From the NCBI RefSeq assembly GCF_947504215.1, contig NZ_CANNGO010000002.1, forward strand, positions 62,001 to 126,000: DNA of 64,000 bases, given 5' to 3'. Position 1 is the first letter of the stretch, and the number at the start of each line of letters is the position of its first letter. The notes below the pieces were generated by a model that was given only the letters and a program-made list of their open reading frames with translations, had not been told where the DNA came from and did no database searches. This document shows positions 46,507 to 53,900 of this stretch, in pieces. The position numbers and the translations under genes are program-made. This stretch comes from an uncultured Ruegeria sp. (GTDB lineage Bacteria; Pseudomonadota; Alphaproteobacteria; Rhodobacterales; Rhodobacteraceae).

Positions 46507-46953
46507 ATGGCAAAGACTCAAGACTTTAGCGCGATCATGAAAGACATGATGGGCGCGTTCCCTGTGGACACCTCCGCAATGGAAGACGCATTCAAATCGA
46601 CCGCTTCGCTGAACGAAAAGCTGTCGGGCGTTGCTTTGGAAGCTGCTGGTAAATCGGCTGAGATCTCCAGCAAGTGGACCAAAGAAACTCTGGCCAAGAT
46701 GACTGAAATGTCGAAAGCCAAGGCAGAGCCTGCGGATTACGCAAAAGCAGCAACCGATTTCGCAAGCGCGTCGGCTGAAGTTGCAGCTGAAAACCTGGCT
46801 GCTTTCGCTGAAATCGCGAAAAAAGTTCAGACCGAAACCGTTGAGCTGCTGATGGCGGCGGGCAAAGACGCTGCAGAAGATGCAACTGCTGCAGTTAAGA
46901 AAGCCACCAACGACGTGACAGCTGCTGCCAAGAAAGCAACTGCTGCCAAGTAA
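46507..46953 (+). CDS. phaP: Phasin PhaP
   Basis: 148 residues, Ala/Lys-rich and almost entirely helical, with long amphipathic coiled-coil stretches (KSTASLNEKLSGVALEAAGKSAEIS, AENLAAFAEIAKKVQTETVELLMAAGKDA) and a Lys-Ala-Thr repeat tail. Phasins coat PHA granules. The start MAKTQDFSAIM has a ribosome-binding site-like AAAGGAT; the frame extends 27 codons upstream through the operator region and is not coding. A terminator follows at 47002. Confidence 0.93.
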   Translation: MAKTQDFSAIMKDMMGAFPVDTSAMEDAFKSTASLNEKLSGVALEAAGKSAEISSKWTKETLAKMTEMSKAKAEPADYAKAATDFASASAEVAAENLAAFAEIAKKVQTETVELLMAAGKDAAEDATAAVKKATNDVTAAAKKATAAK

Positions 46954-47001
46954 GAACGTCCGCGAGAGGCACCCATTCCTCCCAATTGGTGTTATCGCGC
47001 T

Positions 47002-47032
47002 GGGCAGGTCGATTGACCTGCCCTTTCTTTTT
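47002..47032 (+). terminator. Rho-independent terminator after phaP
   Basis: A 9-bp perfect stem GGGCAGGTC / GACCTGCCC with GATT loop is followed by TTTCTTTTT, ending phaP 50 bp past its stop and separating it from phaR. Confidence 0.95.
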
Positions 47033-47035
47033 GTG

Positions 47036-47066
47036 CTGCACTCGCATAACCTGTGCTGCAACGCAT
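47036..47066 (+). promoter_or_regulatory. Two imperfect PhaR-like half-site pairs before phaR
   Basis: CTGC-ACTC-GCAT (47036-47047) and CTGC-AAC-GCAT (47056-47066) each differ from the CTGC-N3/4-GCAG motif in one terminal base. They lie 20-50 bp upstream of the phaR GTG and fit weak autoregulation. Confidence 0.5.
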
Positions 47067-47087
47067 CATCCTTGGGGAGGGTAAACG

Positions 47088-47642
47088 GTGTCGGATCAAG
47101 AAAAACCACTGCTGATCAAGCGCTACGCGAGCCGTCGGCTGTATAACACCGAGACCAGCGACTACGTCACGCTCGAAGATATTGCTGGCTTCATACGCGA
47201 TGGCCGGGAAGTGCAGATCATCGATCTGAAAACCGGCGACGACCTGACGCGTCAATACCTGCTTCAGATCATCGCAGAGCATGAAAGCCGCGGCGAAAAC
47301 GTGCTGCCGGTCAATGTTCTGAATGATCTTGTGCGCAGCTACATGGTGCCAGGCGGGGGCGTTATGCCACAGTTTCTACAAAGCTCGTTCGAGATGCTGC
47401 GCGAAAGCCAAAGCAAGATGATGGAGAACATGAGTGCCATGAATCCGATGTCGCAGATGCCGGGTTTCGAAGCGATGCAGGCGCAGCAGCAAGCATTCTT
47501 AAAGGCGATGACAGGGGGTCTGTCCGGTAAATGGTCAGGGCCAGACAAGGAAGAAGAAGAACAACCGAAATCCAAGGAAGATCTTGATGAGATCAAGCAG
47601 CAACTGGCTGATCTTCAGCAGAAGCTTTCGAAGTTGAATTGA
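47088..47642 (+). CDS. phaR: Polyhydroxyalkanoate synthesis repressor PhaR
   Basis: 184 residues. The N-terminal PHB/PHA-accumulation regulator DNA-binding domain is KRYASRRLYNTETSDYVTLEDIAGFIRDGREVQIIDLKTGDDLTRQ, followed by the PHB-binding region and a Met/Gln-rich middle and acidic coiled-coil tail. PhaR represses phaP and itself until PHB granules titrate it. GTG start with GGGGAGGG upstream. Confidence 0.95.
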   Translation: MSDQEKPLLIKRYASRRLYNTETSDYVTLEDIAGFIRDGREVQIIDLKTGDDLTRQYLLQIIAEHESRGENVLPVNVLNDLVRSYMVPGGGVMPQFLQSSFEMLRESQSKMMENMSAMNPMSQMPGFEAMQAQQQAFLKAMTGGLSGKWSGPDKEEEEQPKSKEDLDEIKQQLADLQQKLSKLN

Positions 47643-47663
47643 TTTTAGATCATCGCGCGAACT

Positions 47664-47695
47664 AAGGCCCGCATATTGCGGGCCTTTTCGGTTTT
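47664..47695. terminator. Bidirectional terminator after phaR
   Basis: AAGGCCCGC / GCGGGCCTT stem (47664-47672, 47678-47686) with ATATT loop and TTTTCGGTTTT following lies between convergent phaR and the aminotransferase gene. Confidence 0.9.
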
Positions 47696-47700
47696 GGCAT

Positions 47701-48915
47701 TCAGGTTCCGTAAACAGGGACCGGGCCTGTGACTTCACCGACCGACGCAAGCAGGATATCGGCAATAATGTCCAGCTCATCTCGGGTCAGACGCACTGGC
47801 AGGCGCACATCGCAGGCTTTCATCAGCATATCACGGGTTTGGGGCAGATCGAATGTCTCGGGTAGGAACTGCCAGTTCCAGAACGCCCGCGCATTGTCCT
47901 CGCTTAGGCCGAAAACCTGAACCTTGACGCCGCGCGCCTCGGACGCTGCAGCAAAGGCGCGAATGTCACTGTCGTCCATCCCGACCAGATTGAACTGGAT
48001 CGAATCCGGCGCGCGGCGTTCGGGAGCCAACGGGGCAGGGACGTCGATGTAAGGTGATGTGTTCAGGCGATCCGCCACATAGTCGTGGTTTTCCAAACCA
48101 TCATGCACCCGCCGCCCCAACTCGGGGATCTGAGGGCGGATCACAGCTGCGCTGAGGTTGCTCATCCGCAGATTATAAAGCGGCAACTGGTTCTGCCACT
48201 TTGCAAACGCCTGTTCCAATTCAGGTGTATTGTCGCCATGTGGGGCTTTGTGCTTTTTCCAGTTGTGTTCATACGCGCCGGACATGATCACAGCCCGTGC
48301 CACCAGATCGGCATCGTCGGTGATCAGGATGCCACCTTCGCCCGCGTTAATCATCTTGTACGACTGGAATGAGAAGCACCCGATTTTGCCGATGGTGCCG
48401 ATGTTGTGGCCATGCCATGTAGTACCCAACGAATGGGCTGCGTCCTCGATCACCGGAATGTCGCGCGCATCGCACAGTTCCATGATGGCGTCCATATCCG
48501 AGGTATGGCCGCGCATGTGGCTGATGATCACGGCCTGAACGCTGTCGAGCTTGGCTGCAAAATCCACCATGTCGATGCGATAGTTTTCGCCTACTTCGCA
48601 CAAAACCGGGATACAGTCGGCGTGCACAATCGAAGAAGGAACCGCTGCGAAAGTAAAGCCCGGGATCAGAACCCTTGCATCGCGCGGCAGGCCCAATGCC
48701 TTTAACGACAGGAACAGCGCGGCTGAGCAGGAAGACACCGCCAGCGCATATTTTGTTCCCAACAATTCGGCGAATTCCGCCTCAAGCAGGGCAACTGGCG
48801 CGTCTTGCGGCGCAGTGTAGCGGAACAGGTCCCCTGATTGCAGCAGGGCATCAATGGCGTCCCGTGCGGGTGCGGGGATGGCTTCGGCGTCATGGACGTT
48901 GGGTGGCAGCGTCAT
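47701..48915 (-). CDS. DegT/DnrJ/EryC1/StrS-family PLP aminotransferase
   Basis: 404 residues of the sugar aminotransferase fold. The family motifs are YALAVSSCSAALFLSLKALG near residue 57, VIEDAAHSLGTTWHG near residue 155 and GCFSFQSYKMINAGEGGIL with the PLP lysine near residue 186. These usually aminate keto-sugars for cell-surface polysaccharide or antibiotics, but this copy stands alone without NDP-sugar genes. It might instead serve amine metabolism with the next cluster; substrate is unknown. Confidence 0.85.
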   Translation of the reverse strand: MTLPPNVHDAEAIPAPARDAIDALLQSGDLFRYTAPQDAPVALLEAEFAELLGTKYALAVSSCSAALFLSLKALGLPRDARVLIPGFTFAAVPSSIVHADCIPVLCEVGENYRIDMVDFAAKLDSVQAVIISHMRGHTSDMDAIMELCDARDIPVIEDAAHSLGTTWHGHNIGTIGKIGCFSFQSYKMINAGEGGILITDDADLVARAVIMSGAYEHNWKKHKAPHGDNTPELEQAFAKWQNQLPLYNLRMSNLSAAVIRPQIPELGRRVHDGLENHDYVADRLNTSPYIDVPAPLAPERRAPDSIQFNLVGMDDSDIRAFAAASEARGVKVQVFGLSEDNARAFWNWQFLPETFDLPQTRDMLMKACDVRLPVRLTRDELDIIADILLASVGEVTGPVPVYGT

Positions 48916-49030
48916 ATTTGGTTTTCCCGAATTCTAACTTTCGTTTATTTAAATTAAATGACCTGCCAATGCCAAGACCCCTTTCGCCTCTTCGGCGAAA
49001 TTTCACCAAACTGTCGCAATGAAAAGCGGG

Positions 49031-50335
49031 TCAGATCCCCAATCGGTCCCGCAGCGCATACCAGGTCATTGCCAGCACCAGAAGCGGGCTGCGCAAGGCC
49101 GAACCACCGGGAAAGGGCAGAGCAGGCACGCGAGACATGGTGTCAAACCCTTCGGCCTGACCTTGTATGGCCAGAGCCATCAATTGACCGGCATGGGTGG
49201 CCGTTCCGACCCCGTGGCCGGAATAGCCCGATGCGGACAGGATGTTGGGGGCGACCCGCGTCAGATAGGGCATCCGACGCATCGTGATGCCTAGGGTCCC
49301 GCCCCAGGCGTAGTCGATTTTAACGTCTTGAAGATGAGGGAAAATCTGAGCCATCGGTTTGCGAACTGTGCCGGCGATATCTGACGGAAACTGATACCCA
49401 TAGCTTTCACCTCCACCAAACAGCAGACGACCATCGGCGCTGAGGCGAAAGTAGTTCACGACGAACTTTGTATCGGCAATCGCCACGTCCTGCGTCAGAA
49501 CCCGCGCTGTGTCGGCCCCGAGTGGCTCAGTCGCGGCGATGAAGTTGTTGATGGGCATAACGCGAGAAGCCACCTGCCGGTTCAGATCGCCAAGATATCC
49601 ATTGCAGGCCAAAATGACGTGATCGGCTGTGACCTGCCCCTGCACGGTCTGAACGCAAACGTGCGGGCCTTGTTTGATGTTCAGCACTTCGGTGCTTTCG
49701 TGAATGCGGGCGCCTGACTTTGCAGCCGCTGTGGCAAGACCCAAGGCGTAGTTGAGCGGGTGCAAATGACCCGCCCCCATATCCAAAAGACCGCCCTTGT
49801 AAGTCGGAGACGGGCATAGCGCATGCCCGGCCTCAGCATCCAAAACCTTGATCTGGTCATAGCCGTATTTGCCCGAAAGATGCGCGGCATGCTCATGCAA
49901 TTCGTCTCGGTCAGAGTCGCTCAGCGCCATCTCGGCCACGCCGGGCTTGAGGTCGCAGTCAATCTGGTGTTCTGAAATCAAGGATTTAACCAGATCCTTG
50001 GCATCTTCGGCCAAATCCCAAAGCTTGGCGGCATCTGCGTCGCCCACCAGACGCTCCAGATCCTCCTGCGCCATCCGCTGCGCGCTGCCCAATTGACCGC
50101 CATTGCGGCCTGAGGCGCCAAAGCCGACGCGATGCGCCTCTAGCACCACCACGCGAAGCCCTGCCTCGGTCAGATGTAACGCCGCTGAAAGGCCGGTATA
50201 CCCGCCGCCGACGACGCAGACATCTGCGCTGGTATCGCCTTCCAACGCTGGAAACCGGTCCATCGGATGCGCCGTTGCAGCATACCAGCTTGGCGGATAC
50301 TCGGCCTTGCGGTCGTTTGAATAGAGCAGGTTCAT
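49031..50335 (-). CDS. puuB: FAD-dependent amine oxidase, PuuB-like
   Basis: 434 residues. The Rossmann FAD-binding motif VCVVGGGYTGLSAALHLTEAG lies near residue 40 and GRNGGQLGSAQR near 75, in the DAO fold. The closest role is gamma-glutamylputrescine oxidase. It is 9 bp downstream of the ligase gene in a three-gene minus-strand operon with a glutamine amidotransferase, which supports a gamma-glutamylated amine pathway. Symbol is by homology and pathway logic. Confidence 0.8.
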   Translation of the reverse strand: MNLLYSNDRKAEYPPSWYAATAHPMDRFPALEGDTSADVCVVGGGYTGLSAALHLTEAGLRVVVLEAHRVGFGASGRNGGQLGSAQRMAQEDLERLVGDADAAKLWDLAEDAKDLVKSLISEHQIDCDLKPGVAEMALSDSDRDELHEHAAHLSGKYGYDQIKVLDAEAGHALCPSPTYKGGLLDMGAGHLHPLNYALGLATAAAKSGARIHESTEVLNIKQGPHVCVQTVQGQVTADHVILACNGYLGDLNRQVASRVMPINNFIAATEPLGADTARVLTQDVAIADTKFVVNYFRLSADGRLLFGGGESYGYQFPSDIAGTVRKPMAQIFPHLQDVKIDYAWGGTLGITMRRMPYLTRVAPNILSASGYSGHGVGTATHAGQLMALAIQGQAEGFDTMSRVPALPFPGGSALRSPLLVLAMTWYALRDRLGI

Positions 50336-50344
50336 CGCGTCGCC

Positions 50345-51703
50345 TCAGACGTTCATCAGCAGATGCTCACGCTCCCATGGAGAGATCACTTGCAGGAACT
50401 CTTCGTACTCTGCCCGCTTCACGATGCCGTATACCCGTGCGAATTCCGGGCCAAGGATTTCGTGTAAGGCGGTGGCTTCATCAAATAAGTCCAACGCGTT
50501 GCCCATCACCTGAGGAATGTCCCCTTCACCTTCGTAGGCATCGCCGTGGAACTGGCGGCGGGGGCGTTCCTGCTGGGTCAGGCCCAGATAACCGCAGGCC
50601 AGCGACAGCGCGATACCCAGATACGGGTTGCAGTCCATTCCAGCGATGCGATTCTCAACCCGTCGTGCCTCGGGACCGGACAGGGGGACGCGAATGCCGG
50701 TGGTTCGGTTGTCGCGCGCCCATTCCAGATTGATTGGGGCCGCGTGATCTTTGACATAACGACGATAGGAATTCACATAGGGCGCCATCACTGCCAAGCC
50801 AGCGGGCAGGTGGTTCTGCAGCCCGGCAATGAAGTGGTAAAACGCGTCTGTCTCTCCACCCTGAGGGCCGGAGAAGATGTTCTGGCCGTTTTCCATATCG
50901 ATGATCGAGTGATGGATATGCATGGCCGAGCCGGGCTCGTCCTCGATCGGTTTTGCCATGAAGGTGGCGAAGCAATTGTGGCGCAAGGCGGCTTCGCGGA
51001 TCAGGCGTTTGAAATAGAACACCTCATCGGCCAGCTTGACGGGGTCGCCGTGACGCAGGTTGATCTCTAACTGTCCGGCGCCGCCTTCCTGCGTGATGCC
51101 ATCGATCTCAAAGCCTTGATGTTCGGCAAAGTCGTAGATGTCGTCGATCACCGGACCGAATTCGTCCACGGCCGTCATCGAATAGGCCTGTCGCGCCGCT
51201 GCGGGTCGGCCCGAGCGGCCCATCATGGGCTTGATCCCCTGTGCGGGATCGACGTTGGGAGCAACCAGGAAGAACTCCATCTCGGGCGCGACGATCGGGT
51301 CCCAGCCCCGATCATGATAGAGTTGTACAACGCGTTTCAGCACGTTGCGTGGGCTGAAGGGAACCGGTTCGCCCTCTCGGTCATAAGCGTCATGAATGAC
51401 CTGTAACGTCCAATCGCCAGTCCAGGGCGCGGCGCTGGCAGTTGAGAAATCCGGCTTTAGGATCATGTCCCGTTCGATGAACCCGTCTTCGCCCGCGGCT
51501 TCGCCCCAGTCGCCCGTGATCGTCTGGTAATAGATACTGTCGGGCAGATAAAAGTAGGATTGCCGCGCGAATTTGGACGCAGGAACCGCCTTGCCGCGCG
51601 CGATGCCGGGCAAATCGGAAATGATACACTCAACTTCGTCCAGTCGGCGGCCTTCGAGGTAATTCGTTGCCGCCTGAGGCAGTTCGTCTGTCCAATCGGC
51701 CAT
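50345..51703 (-). CDS. puuA: Glutamine-synthetase-family gamma-glutamyl-amine ligase (PuuA-like)
   Basis: 452 residues of the GS fold. EMEFFLVAPN near residue 140 and HIHHSIIDMENGQNIF near residue 255 hold metal and ammonia-site positions, and RVENRIAGMDCNPYLGIALSLACG lies in the C-terminal ATP-binding part. The family includes gamma-glutamylputrescine synthetase. The ATG overlaps the stop of the amidotransferase upstream. It is one of two GS-like ligases in this region; the other lies upstream of the amidotransferase. Confidence 0.82.
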   Translation of the reverse strand: MADWTDELPQAATNYLEGRRLDEVECIISDLPGIARGKAVPASKFARQSYFYLPDSIYYQTITGDWGEAAGEDGFIERDMILKPDFSTASAAPWTGDWTLQVIHDAYDREGEPVPFSPRNVLKRVVQLYHDRGWDPIVAPEMEFFLVAPNVDPAQGIKPMMGRSGRPAAARQAYSMTAVDEFGPVIDDIYDFAEHQGFEIDGITQEGGAGQLEINLRHGDPVKLADEVFYFKRLIREAALRHNCFATFMAKPIEDEPGSAMHIHHSIIDMENGQNIFSGPQGGETDAFYHFIAGLQNHLPAGLAVMAPYVNSYRRYVKDHAAPINLEWARDNRTTGIRVPLSGPEARRVENRIAGMDCNPYLGIALSLACGYLGLTQQERPRRQFHGDAYEGEGDIPQVMGNALDLFDEATALHEILGPEFARVYGIVKRAEYEEFLQVISPWEREHLLMNV

Positions 51704-52383
51704 CAGGCCCTCGCTTTCTTAAGGAAGTCCGCCATGTATCGTGCGATTTCGGGATTGTCGTCCGGGGCGGTTTGTCGGTTTGCGGCGTCCTGCATCAGGT
51801 TTTCCGGGACAACACCTTTGCCACGTGTGCGCATCAGACCTGCAACGAATTCGTTGGAAAATTCTGGATGCGCTTGCACCGTCCATATCTGGTCGCCATA
51901 GGACAACATTGCATACTGGCAGAACTCGTTTTGCCCCTGAACTTGCGCACCTTCGGGCAAGACAGTCACCTGATCCTGGTGCCAGGCGTTTAGACACACG
52001 TTTTTGCCACCAAGGTCATAGTTCGTGCGGCCAACAGCCCACCCCCCCGAAAACTTCTCGACGGTGCCCCCAAGGGCCTGCGCAATGATCTGGTGGCCAA
52101 AGCACACGCCTATCAACGGTTTGTCGCTGCCGTGAATGTCACGCACCAGTTCTTCAAGTTTGGGGATCCACGGCAGATCTTCATAGGCGCCGTGGCGCGA
52201 TCCTGTGATCAACCAGCCATCTGCGTCTTGCGCGCCTGCTGGAAAAATCCCGTCCACGACCGCAAACGTCTGAAACTCAAACCCGTTTCCATCCAGAAGG
52301 GCCGGAAACAGAGAATCGTAATCCCCGAATTCGCTTTTCAGAACGTCAGGGGTATGGCCGGTTTGTAGAATACCGATTTTCAT
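51703..52383 (-). CDS. Class I glutamine amidotransferase-like protein
   Basis: 226 residues. The nucleophilic Cys is in GVCFGHQIIAQALGG near residue 94 and the His/Glu pair in VQAHPEFSNEF near residue 170, a full GATase triad. In this operon it might hydrolyse the gamma-glutamyl bond after amine oxidation, the role PuuD plays in Escherichia coli, although PuuD is of a different peptidase-like family. The start has a 14-bp palindrome only 10 bp upstream. Confidence 0.85.
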   Translation of the reverse strand: MKIGILQTGHTPDVLKSEFGDYDSLFPALLDGNGFEFQTFAVVDGIFPAGAQDADGWLITGSRHGAYEDLPWIPKLEELVRDIHGSDKPLIGVCFGHQIIAQALGGTVEKFSGGWAVGRTNYDLGGKNVCLNAWHQDQVTVLPEGAQVQGQNEFCQYAMLSYGDQIWTVQAHPEFSNEFVAGLMRTRGKGVVPENLMQDAANRQTAPDDNPEIARYMADFLKKARA

Positions 52384-52392
52384 GGGTCACCG

Positions 52393-52406
52393 AATTTGAT
52401 CAAATT
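52393..52406. promoter_or_regulatory. 14-bp palindrome AATTTGATCAAATT (copy 1)
   Basis: Perfect palindrome immediately upstream of the amidotransferase-ligase-oxidase operon, so close (10 bp) that it could cover the 5' end of the transcript. An identical copy lies before the second ligase. Confidence 0.75.
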
Positions 52407-52442
52407 AAATCTAGCGGACTCGGAAGCGCTGGGCAAGAGGGG

Positions 52443-53762
52443 TCAAACCGCCTCGAGGTAACTCAGCCAGTGCTGGTCTTCGGGGCGGTCTGCGAACCGC
52501 GCAATTTCCTGCCGTTTTGTCATCGCCATGTATCGGATCAGGTCGCCTGGAAAAATACGCGCAACCAGCGGGTCGGTTTCGAAGGCGTCGATAGCTGATG
52601 CCCAGTCGGAGGCCAGTTGCGGCAGGCCTGCGATTTCGTAGGCGTTCCCTGAAATCGGGTCCGGTGGTTGCAGGCTATCCTCGATTCCGAGCAGAGCTGC
52701 GCCCAACACGGCTGCCAGCATCAAGTACGGGTTGATGTCTCCGCCGGCTACTCGATGTTCAATACGCCGCGCTTCGGGCGCGCCGCCAGGAATGCGGATG
52801 GCAGCGGTTCTGTTTTCATAGGCCCAGCTTGCGCCGGTTGGGGCGTGGGCGCCGGGCACCAGACGGGTGTAGGAATTGCCGTGTGGCGCAAAGATCAACG
52901 TGCTACCGGGCATGGCCTGAAGGCAACCGGCGACAGCTGCGCGCAGGATATCGGTCCCGTCCAGCCCACCATCGTTGAATACATTGCGCCCCTTGCTGTC
53001 GATGACCGAGAAATGAATGTGCATGCCGTTGCCCGCATCGTCTGCGTAAGGCTTGGACATGAAGGTAGCTGCAAACCCGTGCTTTCTGGCCAAGCCGCGC
53101 GTCAACGCTTTGAAAAGCCATGTATCGTCGGCGCATCGCATGGCGTCTTGATGGTTCAGGTTGATTTCAAACTGGCCAATCCCACTTTCGGAAATCGCGG
53201 TCTGAGCAGGAATGCCCATGGCCGCGCAGCCATCATAAAGGTCGGTGAAGAAGGCTTCAAACGCGTCCATTTCGACGACTGATAAAACGGCTTCCTCGGA
53301 CAGTCGGCGCCCGGTCATTGGGTTGGTCGGTGGTTGCGGGCGCGGGCCGGATGCATCAATCAGCGTGAATTCCAACTCCGTCGCCGCAACAACAGACCAA
53401 TCCCGCTTGGCATAACGCGACAACACAGTAGAAAGCGCATGGCGGGGGTCGCCTGCAAACGGCGTGCCATCGTCATCGTAAAGGCACATCGGCACCAAAG
53501 CCGTTTCAGAGTTGAGCCAGGGCATCGGCACAGGGCCACGCCCGGTCGGCAGCAAAATCCCGTCGGCGTCACCAGTTTCAAACACCAGTGGGCTGCCTTC
53601 GATATCGGCTCCCCACAGATCGACGTTCAGGGCGGAAAATGGCATGCGCACCGAACCTTTGTTCAGCTTGCTGGCATATTCAGGCGGCACGCGTTTGCCG
53701 CGCATCTGTCCGTTCAGGTCACAGGCGGTGACGCGAATATTGTGCAGGGCGCTCAGGTCCAT
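52443..53762 (-). CDS. Second glutamine-synthetase-family gamma-glutamyl-amine ligase
   Basis: 439 residues from MDLSALHNIRVTACDLNGQM. It has the same GS landmarks (ATELEFTLIDASG, MHIHFSVIDSKGRNVF, IEHRVAGGDINPYLMLAAVLG) as the ligase at 50345-51703 but is only moderately similar, so it likely has a different amine substrate. GGAGG precedes the chosen ATG; 19 upstream in-frame codons look Ser/Thr-rich and non-conserved. The same 14-bp palindrome stands 60 bp upstream. Confidence 0.83.
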   Translation of the reverse strand: MDLSALHNIRVTACDLNGQMRGKRVPPEYASKLNKGSVRMPFSALNVDLWGADIEGSPLVFETGDADGILLPTGRGPVPMPWLNSETALVPMCLYDDDGTPFAGDPRHALSTVLSRYAKRDWSVVAATELEFTLIDASGPRPQPPTNPMTGRRLSEEAVLSVVEMDAFEAFFTDLYDGCAAMGIPAQTAISESGIGQFEINLNHQDAMRCADDTWLFKALTRGLARKHGFAATFMSKPYADDAGNGMHIHFSVIDSKGRNVFNDGGLDGTDILRAAVAGCLQAMPGSTLIFAPHGNSYTRLVPGAHAPTGASWAYENRTAAIRIPGGAPEARRIEHRVAGGDINPYLMLAAVLGAALLGIEDSLQPPDPISGNAYEIAGLPQLASDWASAIDAFETDPLVARIFPGDLIRYMAMTKRQEIARFADRPEDQHWLSYLEAV

Positions 53763-53821
53763 CGGGGCCTCCGTTCCTCTCGTTATCCGAGATGTACTGG
53801 AGGTGCTCTGACTTGTCACGA

Positions 53822-53835
53822 AATTTGATCAAATT
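53822..53835. promoter_or_regulatory. 14-bp palindrome AATTTGATCAAATT (copy 2)
   Basis: Identical to the copy at 52393-52406, located 60 bp upstream of the second ligase start. Two exact copies at the two promoters of one cluster argue for a shared regulator. Confidence 0.78.
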
Positions 53836-53860
53836 ATTTTATGGCGGAGAATAAAGGTTC

Positions 53861-53892
53861 CCCGCGCCGGCCCACGAGGGGACCGGCGCGGG
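53861..53892 (-). terminator. Rho-independent terminator of the molybdenum hydroxylase operon
   Basis: Perfect 10-bp arms CCCGCGCCGG and CCGGCGCGGG with a 12-nt loop follow the stop at 53901; on the minus strand CTTTATTC follows. Confidence 0.85.
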
Positions 53893-53900
53893 AGTTCAAG

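Noticed and set aside
46117-47109. 330-codon frame opposite the end of phaC and phaP
   Set aside because: Antisense to the phasin gene and its operators; Cys/Phe-rich composition is an artefact of the Ala/Lys-rich phasin.
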